The translations under genes and the position numbers were made by a program. Shown here in pieces: positions 55,817 through 64,000 of a stretch of 64,000 nucleotides of DNA (within the stretch, counting starts at the first letter, position 1; each line of letters opens with the position of its first letter). The stretch is from assembly GCF_036324505.1 (NCBI RefSeq), contig NC_086352.1, positions 20,863,637-20,927,636 on the forward strand, written 5' to 3'. The DNA comes from Eleginops maclovinus (lineage: Eukaryota; Chordata; Actinopteri; Perciformes; Eleginopidae). The notes beneath the pieces were generated by a model. The model saw only the letters and a list, made by a program, of their open reading frames with translations. It searched no databases and had not been told where the DNA came from.

Positions 55817-57379
55817 GATGCTAACATTTCATATTTAAATGCACTTCAAAGTATTTAGCATCCCTTGAGTTTGGCCGGGGTATTTTTAACACCTCATATA
55901 AATGATGAGGAAAAAAACTATCAAATATACTTGATAATCTTGTGAACTTATACATGACAAACAGAAACAATACCATAATACTCTATAAGGTAACATTACT
56001 TAACCACTGAAAATGTATAAAACATCAGACTTCAACACAGGAGACAGTTGTAGGCACCTGATAGACAACATCGTTATTTTATTAAAGCATGAACATGATT
56101 ATATCCTTTACATTTTTTATATTATTTCATTAAAAACGCTAAGACGGCTCTCAGTTTAACACATACCATGATCTTTCTTCAAAGTTGGTTTTGCAAGATT
56201 TTTTAAACAGTTTTGGAAAGGTACAGATGAATGTTGGCGTCCTGTTGATAGGGATTTCCGATGAGAAAATGCTGTTCTAAAGGGCATGGGTGACAAATCA
56301 ATGTGATAATTAATTTCACTTGTGGTACTCAACACTTCATCCAGAGACTTTTTGACATGTCACAGTAGGAAAAGCATTGATGTACAGTACATCCTAAAAT
56401 TAATGATGGCTTGATTTAATTTAACTGCTTCAGTTTCTTTAATAAAACGGAGCCCTCATTAGGGTTAATTCTAACACCTGGGTTTTTTTGTTTCTTTCAT
56501 GAAGTGTCTGCTTTGAAAAAGGCCTACATATGCTTCATTTGAACATCAAATGATCTTTTTGATGCTGATAAGGCTCTAAATCGCTTGAAATTAATCTTTG
56601 AAAACATGAAACCTCCCACACAAATTACATTGCCTGGTTTCATTTAGGTCAACACTTATATAAATCACTCTTAAAGTATTATCACAACACATGGGTATTT
56701 TGACACTACTTTTATATACACACTTATAGAAAATATGAATAAAAACACAACAGGCGTAACCCACTATAAAAGATAGAACACGAACAACAAGTTATGATGT
56801 ATCAAGACATCAATATGCAAGGTACAGCCTACACATTTTCATAAAAAGAAACATTTTAATTTTGTGTATACAAGTAAATACTGTGCAGGCTTCAGGCTTA
56901 AGCTTGCATGCCATCATCTAGATACCACTACAAACTAAATCCTGTTAAAATGCATGGCTTATCTTTTTCTCACTGTATGCAATGACAACATCTTTTCCCC
57001 ATTACTTATAGCTGAGCATAAAACTACCATTTGTGATAGCAACATGGATGAATTGTGTTGCTGCTTAAACATTAATTAAATAGTTATTGCAGAAAAAATA
57101 AGCAATAGAAGTAAAGAAAAGGTTAGCACTCTGTACTATTATGTGTACACAAAACAGCTTGCAGTCATTAAGTGCAAAATGGTATGAGTAACAATATTGT
57201 CTGAAAAAAAACTAGTAAGGTTTGTAGCAGAAATGTTGACGATCAGTGTTCATAATAACATTCTGCTTGATACAGACAAGTGAGGATCAAGTTCACTTTC
57301 TATTTTTTATTTTTTGCCCAAGTCTAATTGGGTTAATTAATCTTGCTGCAGATCTTGAGCATAATAAGATTAAACATTA
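55817..57379. other. Single-copy DNA between the two 26-bp repeats
   Basis: AT-rich, no gene recognised. Confidence 0.45.
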
Positions 57380-57405
57380 CCAATGGTAGTGGACTTTTCC
57401 AGCCC
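57380..57405. repeat. 26-bp direct repeat, second copy
   Basis: Identical to 55791-55816. It lies in a stretch (about 57310-57460) with several TAAT/ATTA homeodomain cores, for example GGGTTAATTAATC near 57329. Confidence 0.95.
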
Positions 57406-57877
57406 ATCAGATTTACACTTCAGCCCCTAGGGATCTGTTTATTTTCAATTAGATGTGAAAATTAAGAATGCTCTGGCAGAATGCGGGGGAGCAACAGCAC
57501 CTCTCTGAAAGTCTGCCATGGCCTGCTGCTCATGTTCGCACTCATCTTCTGAGGCAACTCCTACTTCCTAAGCCTCACTCCCAAACAATAACACACACAA
57601 GTTTAGACATGTTGAATAGAGATTTGAGTCATATGTGTCGTCATACATATTCAACATTTAAATAATAACCAGCATGTAGCAACTCTAGCAGTGTTTGTAC
57701 TATAAGTGAACATTGCAAGTCACTAGCTTGCCTACCAGTTAAATGTTCTGAAACTGAATAACACACACAGTATTAGCAATGAAGTCATGCAAATTGTTTA
57801 CCACTTCAAATGAAAGTTAAAGCGATAAAGCACCTTTGGCTTTTTAGAGTTGTGATAAAACTTGGATTTTATAGATA

Positions 57878-58077
57878 CAGTGGGGCAAAAAAGTATTTAG
57901 TCAGCCACCAATTGTGCAAGTTCTCCCATTTAAAAAGATGAGAGATGCCTGTAATTTTTATCATAGGTACACTTCAACTATGAGAGACAGAATGAGAAAA
58001 AAAAATCCAGGAAATCACATTGTAGGATTTTTAATGAATTAATTGGTAAATTCCTCGGTAAAATAAGTATTTGGTCA
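57878..58077. repeat. Left terminal inverted repeat, copy 2
   Basis: 200 bp, from CAGTGGGGC to AAGTATTTGGTCA. The outer 150 bases match the right repeat with about five differences. The inner part is more diverged, but the last 17 bases are conserved as the inner binding site. Confidence 0.93.
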
Positions 58078-58192
58078 CCTACAAACAAACAAGATTTCTG
58101 GCTCTCACAGACCTGTAACTTCTTCTTTAAGAGGCTCCTCTGTCCTCCACTCGTTACCTGTATTAATGGCACCTTTTTGAACTCGTTATCAG

Positions 58193-58200
58193 TATAAAAG
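58193..58200 (+). promoter_or_regulatory. TATA box of the copy 2 transposase
   Basis: TATAAAAG, 43 bases upstream of the ATG at 58244, which leaves room for a start site near 58225. It is conserved in copy 1. Confidence 0.6.
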
Positions 58201-58243
58201 ACACCTGTCTACAACCTCAAACAGTCATACTCCAAACTCCACT

Positions 58244-59266
58244 ATGGCCAATTCCAAAGAGCTGTCAAAGGACACCAGAGACAAAATTGTAGACCTGCAC
58301 CAGGCTGGGAAAACTGAATCTGCAATAGGTAAGCAGCTTGGTGTGAAGAAATCAACTGTGGGAGCAATTATTAGAAAATGGAAGACATACAAGACCACTG
58401 CTAATCTCCCTCAATCTGGGGCTCCACGCAAGATCTCACCCCGTGGGGTCAAAATGATCACAAGAACGGTGAGCAAAAATCCCAGAACCACACGGGGGGA
58501 CCTAGTGAATGACCTGCAGAGAGCTGGGACCAAAGTAACAGAGGCTACCATCAGTAACACACTACGCCGCCAGGGACCTAAATCCTGCAGTTCCAGACGT
58601 GTCCCCCTGCTTAAGCCAGTACATGTCCAGGCCCATCTGAAGTTTGCTAGAGGGCATTTGGATGATCCAGAAGAGGATTGGGAGAATGTCATATGGTCAG
58701 ATGAAACCAAAATAGAACTTTTTGGTAAAAACTCAACTTGTCGCGTTTGGAGGAGAAAGAATGCAGAGTTGCATCCAAAGAACACCATACCTACTGTGAA
58801 GCATGGGGGTGGAAACATCATGCTTTGGGGCTGTTTTTCTGCAAAGGGACCAGGACGACTGATCCGTGTAAAGGAAAGAATGAATGGGGCCATGTATCGT
58901 GAGATTTTGAGTGAAAACCTCCTTCCATCAGCAAGGGCACTGAAGATGAAGCGTGGCTGGGTCTTTCAGCATGACAATGATCCCAAACACACCGCCAGGG
59001 CAACGAAGGAGTGGCTTCCTAAGAAGCATTTCAAGGTCCTGGAGTGGCCTAGCCAATCTCCAGATCTCAACCCCATAGAAAATCTTTGGAGGGAGTTGAA
59101 AGTCCGTGTTGCCCAGCGACAGCCCCAAAACATCACTGCTTTAGAGGAGATCTGCATGGAGGAATGGGCCAAAATACCAGCAACAGTGTGTGGAAACATT
59201 GTGAAGACTTACAGAAAACGTTTGACCTCTGTCATTGCCAACAAAGGGTATATAACAAAGTATTGA
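58244..59266 (+). CDS. Tc1-family DDE transposase, intact
   Basis: A 340-residue cut-and-paste transposase that would bind the element's inverted repeats, excise it and insert it at TA sites in the nucleus. The length equals that of Sleeping Beauty. Residues about 1-57 and 60-118 correspond to the two helix-turn-helix parts of the paired-like DNA-binding domain, joined by an SGAPRK linker where relatives have an AT-hook-like motif. The catalytic domain covers about 145-290 with D153 (WSDETK), D244 (QHDNDPKH) and E279 (NPIENLW). The 34 residues between the last two give the DD34E signature. The glycine-rich box is at 188-190 ([13 protein letters not shown]). The start is chosen because ATG follows the TATA box and copy 1 has it too. 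No stop or frameshift is present. Relative to copy 1 it has Q57, P112, H131, R167, R208, P259, R288 and G335; some may be private changes. Confidence 0.96.
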   Translation: MANSKELSKDTRDKIVDLHQAGKTESAIGKQLGVKKSTVGAIIRKWKTYKTTANLPQSGAPRKISPRGVKMITRTVSKNPRTTRGDLVNDLQRAGTKVTEATISNTLRRQGPKSCSSRRVPLLKPVHVQAHLKFARGHLDDPEEDWENVIWSDETKIELFGKNSTCRVWRRKNAELHPKNTIPTVKHGGGNIMLWGCFSAKGPGRLIRVKERMNGAMYREILSENLLPSARALKMKRGWVFQHDNDPKHTARATKEWLPKKHFKVLEWPSQSPDLNPIENLWRELKVRVAQRQPQNITALEEICMEEWAKIPATVCGNIVKTYRKRLTSVIANKGYITKY

Positions 59267-59282
59267 GATGAACTTTTGTTAT

Positions 59283-59482
59283 TGACCAAATACTTATTTT
59301 CCACAATCATTTGAAAATAAATTCTTTAAAAATCCTACAATGTGATTTCCTGGATTTTCTTTTCTCATTCTGTCTCTCATAGTTGAGGTATACCTATGAT
59401 GAAAATTACAGGCCTCTCTCATCTTTTTAAATGGGAGAACTTGCACAATTGGTGGCTGACTAAATACTTTTTTGCCCCACTG
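59283..59482. repeat. Right terminal inverted repeat, copy 2
   Basis: 200 bp, from TGACCAAATACTTATTTTCC to GCCCCACTG, pairing with 57878-58077. It contains AATAAA at 59316-59321, which can serve as the transposase polyadenylation signal. Confidence 0.93.
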
Positions 59483-59484
59483 TA

Positions 59485-62400
59485 TATAACAATCACCAAC
59501 ATTATTAAATGTAGCAGAATTGATGTAAACATACCCATTCAAATCATGTTTTTCAGAAAGACAACTGCAATCAATTACCTGAGATAATTATGGAAAGTAT
59601 AATAAATGGGAGACAGTAGAGGTTGATTGAGGCACCCTTATTGCACACCATTCGATAGTTTCAGTCCATTTTGGTTTTAAATTTTTTTCAATGGCTAGCA
59701 AAAAAAAGTCAATTGATAGAATGGAAATTAGTAGAGGACAGTGAACAAATAAAAAACCCTGATAACGTCAGAGATGTCATTTTTTGAAATGTTTCCGTTA
59801 TTATGGCTCTATTTTACAGGAGAGATTCATTCTGAAAAATAACTTTTAAGCTCAAAGAACATTATCAAACAAATGTCAACGATCATGCACAAAAACTGTT
59901 CACGCACATTGAACAGTATCCAAGGTGAAGAGGAATCATTGAATGTGTGTAGCTTGATCTGGCTGAACCTTTATTGATCTGTTTCCTATGGTGAGGAAGC
60001 AGCAATCAAATGAATGCAAGGAAGATGGGATGAAGAAGTGGAGGAGATGAGGAGAGATGAGGGTAAAGTGTCACAGGAGAAAGAAAAGCAGATGGAGAAG
60101 GTAGAAGTCGAGGTGGAGAGGGGAGTGAGGATTTGCAGGAGATTGAAAAAAAAAAAGGTTAGAAAGAAAGTATTAAAAAAAGAACATTCAGAAAGATTGA
60201 ACTCTAGACAGTACACACTCAGTGCTAGTGAAACTCAATGATACTGCATGTGAAGGGAGATGATATCTAAACAGTCTTTATAGTTTTACATAACAATGTG
60301 TCCTAATTGTACCTCTTTTCAATCTCAACACAACTCGTTTCACCCACTCATCCACCAATGTGTGTACACCGACAAAAGTGTGTTTTATTGATGGTTAAAG
60401 CTCATCTCTGCACTCCAGAGTGTCAGGGCATCAATGAAAATGCATCACAGAGAGGAGGCAGTCAACTTCAGCCTCCACACCGACAATAAATCTGAGGGTG
60501 AGAGAGGGCCTTGTAGGATATGTGAAAAAACTCGTTCTCGCTGATGAGAAAGGTACATGACGCAAAAGGACACTCCATCTAAAATGGGCTTCTGTCAACA
60601 CAGAAATGGAGGCGATGGAGCAGCAGGAGAAGGGAGAGAGGGAGAGGATCAGTGGGAGAAGGACAGCAGATGAGCAGTTGTCTCATAGCAGAATCATATT
60701 CTCTCAGTCTGTCAGACACTTGGAAAATACTGTTGATTCCAAAGCAGGGATTATAACTGCAGGGAGGTGGTGTACAAATGAGAAATACACTAAACACAAA
60801 GTGGTGTATTGAAATACAAAAGCTGTAGGAGGAGGAACAACAGAGAATAGTGCAGACTTCAAAAGAGTGATCTGTTTGAGTTCTGCATCCCACACTCACC
60901 TGACCTTTGCATGGATCACCATTTGTGGAGTCAATTTAAGCCTTTTGCATTTTGGCACTATTTATTTGTGGTCTCACAATTTAACAGAAAACCAAATCTT
61001 CTTTCGAACACTGTTTTCAAAACGCTTTAATAAACTAAACTCAAAAGATGTTGCGCTCTGGCTGCCTGTCATTAATTGCACTTATAAGGTCAGAGTAAAC
61101 TCACAAGATGTCTTGAATATTTGTCAGTGCACTGAAAATCAATTATTCTATCTGGCCGTCTGTACAGCTTGTAAACACAACTTTTGAGTGTCTCCTGGCT
61201 TTTTCTAAAAACTCTATTTCATATTTAGTTTGATCTTAATTTTTGGTTCAAATCATTTAACAATGATAAACATTGGGAAAACAATAACAGTTTACAATAT
61301 AGAACATTGGGTAAGAACTCAAATTGTGGTTTGTATATACTGTATTTCCACTTATAACATCAGCCATTTAAAACTACCAAAGTATTTGATTAATATTTCA
61401 GCAAATGTAGAAGCTTTCATAACGTTCTTTTTCATCAGTGAGAAAGGGAGAGCTGATCGGGTGCCTTGGAAATATTTTAGAGCAGCCATGTCACCAGACT
61501 CCCCTGGCGCATAACAAATTTTAATTTGTAATTACAAGGATTGCTGTAAATGACCCCTCTGGGTCAACAATTTAAAAAAAAAATCCAATTATTAGTTGAT
61601 GCCTTCAGCTGACAGATTGTGATTCTGAAATGCATATCTGGGAAAGAAGGCACACCACCAGCTCTTTCCAGAGGTCAGATGTTATGAAATACTGTCAGTT
61701 CTTGAGCAAAACCATTAACTTAATCATCATTTCCATTCAACTCAAAAACCAGCATTGATTTTCTCATATGTGCTCATGCTACTTGCCCTACAAATACGAT
61801 TGTACCTCCATCTCCCTCGGCCCTGGTGAAACCTCTCTCTCATGTTCCATTCTGTTTGAATAGAAAGAGACTGGATAATAAATTAACTTGGGCCAAACAC
61901 AAAAGCAGAGGTGGGGGAGTGGTATCCATCACAGGCAGCCATCACATCTGTCACCACTCATCAATAACTCTCAAAATGTCCCACTCCTTTGCTTTTAATC
62001 AGATCCTGCAGTAACACGGCTCAATTTGTCTCTCAGTTTGTTTCAACAGACTCTCATTTTGTGTCGACAAGCTGGCATGCTGTGAGTTATGTAGCAGTGT
62101 AACAGACCCCATTTGACGGCTCCCGAAACTAATATACACACATCAAAATTCATATCTCTTGTGAGGCCCTAAATTATTTGTGTGGTTTTTACAGCGCAAA
62201 TGAAATCTCACAGCGATGTGTGTTTTGCTACGTGGCACAATTTATCTTATTCAGGAAGGGTAATTAGATTATCACCCAGTTGATGAGATTCCAACACTTG
62301 GCCACCCATTAACTCTTCAGTACAGTACGTACACACTTACTCTGACACAATTAAAAGCACACCTGCACTGCCACTATTTCAAAGAAAAACAACAACAGTG

Positions 62401-62703
62401 TGTAGTAAGAGCCAATGTTCAGAAGATGTATTAAACTACAATATATAAAATATGTATGACGTTAATTAAACAACCTTCAGCAGATACATACCACAACACT
62501 AACTCTATTTCTACTCTAAATAGACATACTTGTGACGTTTATTTTTAGCCATGTAGCTTGTGTACTCTTTTAATTTGATCATCATCCAAAATCCCACATC
62601 ACAACAGAAGTAAGCCTTGAGCTTCACACAGCTGAATATGTACGTTCTACACAGTGTAATGTACAATATGTGGGTACTGAAAAGTGCCTAGAGGAAGAGA
62701 ACA
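59485..62703. other. Single-copy DNA with purine-rich tracts, no gene recognised
   Basis: At about 60014-60190 and 60600-60680 the plus strand is strongly purine-rich (roughly four fifths in the first). The charged Glu/Lys/Arg-rich open frame at 60014-60241 follows from this composition. No domain, splice pair or RNA is convincing. The block at about 62230-62320 (GGGTAATTAGATTATC) has homeodomain-type cores. Confidence 0.4.
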
Positions 62704-62711
62704 TATAAAAA
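62704..62711 (+). promoter_or_regulatory. Candidate TATA box
   Basis: TATAAAAA, 49 bases upstream of ATG at 62753, with a purine-rich segment between. A start site near 62735 would leave a leader of under 20 bases, which is short. The call depends on the exon at 62753 being real. Confidence 0.25.
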
Positions 62712-62752
62712 CAGAGATTGAGAGAGGCAGAGAGAAAGAGAATTCAACAGAG

Positions 62753-62799
62753 ATGAAAAGGAGGCAGCTAACAGAGATCTATCGTAAGTCGTTGGAGAG
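62753..62799 (+). CDS. Candidate first coding exon (start codon plus perfect donor)
   Basis: ATG with G at -3 opens 15 codons plus two bases, reading MKRRQLTEIYRKSLE, and is followed by a perfect donor (GAG AG/GTAAGT). It would leave in phase 2. A second possible donor (GTAAGTC) lies inside at 62784. No continuation was found in the remaining 1.2 kb; the frame at 63235-63525 is not preceded by a convincing acceptor. Product not recognised. Confidence 0.22.
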
Positions 62800-64000
62800 G
62801 TAAGTTATTGATGAGTGTGACTATTGATTGACAAGTCATTCTGTTTACACCAGTCTGGCCACCCGTTAGACTGGTGTTAATAAAACTAATCCTCATCAAT
62901 AATCAAAATGTCAGTGAGTTCATTCTTCGCCTGTTCATTTTCAGGATGGTAAAGCTCCATGATTGGTGAAAATGAAAGTTTAAAGCAGACTGGAACCTAC
63001 TCTGGCTGGCACCAATATGACACCATTTTGAAAACTTGTTACAAATGCCTCTTGTGTATTCTACATTCTTGTTGGAAAGGAAATATTGTTATCTGAAAAT
63101 ATATATTTCTTGTATCAAACGATTATCCAAATATTGCATATGCATAAGGAACATATTTCACATTCATTCAACATTAATGATGTGAACATTCTGAAGAAAC
63201 AGGTTAGGTTATGTGAGGGAAAATATATAACAGGATGAACAAGATAACATTTTTGGTTTTAAGGTCAATTCCTGTTGATCAATTTCACTTTAAAAAAGAT
63301 CTATCTTCAAACTTTGGAAAATATTGCCTTTTCATGCTGTATTCTGTACACAAGTGGGGGAGTAACAAATCAGAAGAAGAGATTAGAAAGATGTTATCTA
63401 CATCTGTGCATAGCTCTATCCAAATTATTAATCAAAGATTCATCTTCTCATTCATCATGAGAACCCTAATTCCTTTAAGAGATGCGAGCATTACTACTGT
63501 AAGCTCTTCATTTCTGCAGATTTAAAAACAGCATAGTGTGAAAGCTCACAACAGACCGGCAGCTCCACTTTGTTTTAAAAACATTAGTCTCTTAATCTCT
63601 TTTGCTTTTGTGTGTGTCAACATCAGTGGTGCAACTAAGCCACGACTAACTCGCAAAGTTAAGATTGTGAATAAATCAAATCTGCTCAAGGAGTTTATCG
63701 ATGTGGCAAGATTGTAGGCAATGTCATATGAGCAAGAGTCCACTTGTTTATCAAATGTGTACCCCTTCAAGGATTCAGTTTCATTGATTTTGTGCATAAC
63801 ATTTTTCGAACCACACAAACAACTGTCAGTGTTTACTGATTGCTAAACGGTTAGTGTAATGATAACCACCTTACACAAAGCAAACAACAGGTGGGATTAT
63901 TTTTCTTTTTTGACAATTAAAAAGAATAAAAGAGAAGAAGAAACTAATCTTGAGATAATTTCTGTATTTATTTTAATTGTTGAATCCATCTTAGTTGGAG
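62800..64000. other. AT-rich DNA to the window edge, no gene recognised
   Basis: Open frames at 63235-63525 (plus) and 63546-63818 (minus) carry no known domain. Nothing else stands out. Confidence 0.4.

Larger units (their letters stand above)
57878..59482 (+). mobile_element. Tc1/mariner transposon, full-length copy 2
   Basis: This 1,605-bp element starts CAGTGGGGCAAAAAAG and ends with its complement GCCCCACTG. It is flanked on both sides by TA (57876-57877 and 59483-59484), the target duplication of all Tc1/mariner elements. The inverted repeats are 200 bp each and have the inner and outer AAGTATTT(A/G)GTCA motifs of the IR/DR class. It carries a TATA box, one intact transposase frame and an AATAAA at 59316-59321. 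All parts expected of an autonomous element are present. Activity cannot be shown from sequence; small changes against the family consensus may reduce it. Confidence 0.98.

Overview
The window looks like non-coding nuclear DNA from a ray-finned fish. The evidence is two Tc1/mariner transposons of a family abundant in teleosts, a tRNA-derived SINE fragment, very long (TG)n/(CA)n microsatellites, AT-rich single-copy sequence and no dense gene order. The Tc1 ends resemble, from memory, copies common in salmonids and pike; that is recall, not a search, so the order of fish stays open. No operons, CRISPR arrays, rRNA or convincing tRNA genes are present.

Layout: 1-164 is the minus-strand tRNA-like head of a SINE cut by the window edge. 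5800-6336 is an AT-rich repeat block with a perfect 16-bp hairpin and may be a small non-autonomous element. 8326-9917 is a decayed Tc1 copy on the minus strand, with a stop at codon 14. 11481-12612 holds the most gene-like signal: three tandem GGAAGT (ETS-type) motifs, a TATA-like box, a start codon with a perfect splice donor, and a second exon whose frame joins correctly, giving 35 residues of unknown identity. 12613-49500 is single-copy DNA broken by seven long microsatellites, with one more candidate start exon at 40887-40955 and a homeodomain-cofactor site cluster near 42090-42200. 49503-49723 is the 3' tail of an interspersed repeat ending in (TTGA)5. 57878-59482 is a full-length Tc1 copy on the plus strand with an unbroken 340-residue transposase, 200-bp inverted repeats and TA target duplications. 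Near the right edge, 62704-62799 has a TATA box, a start codon and a perfect donor.

The only well-supported protein genes are the two transposases. The plus-strand copy has all three catalytic acidic residues (D153, D244, E279) and could encode an active enzyme; the minus-strand copy cannot. They lie about 48 kb apart in opposite orientation and are nearly identical in sequence, so the intervening DNA is flanked by inverted repeats. The host exon candidates rest on splice signals and reading frame alone and should be treated as hypotheses.

I found no clear sign of a previously undescribed system. The items most worth following are the candidate gene start at 11.5-12.6 kb, the exact 26-bp direct duplication at 55791/57380 and the intact Tc1 copy.
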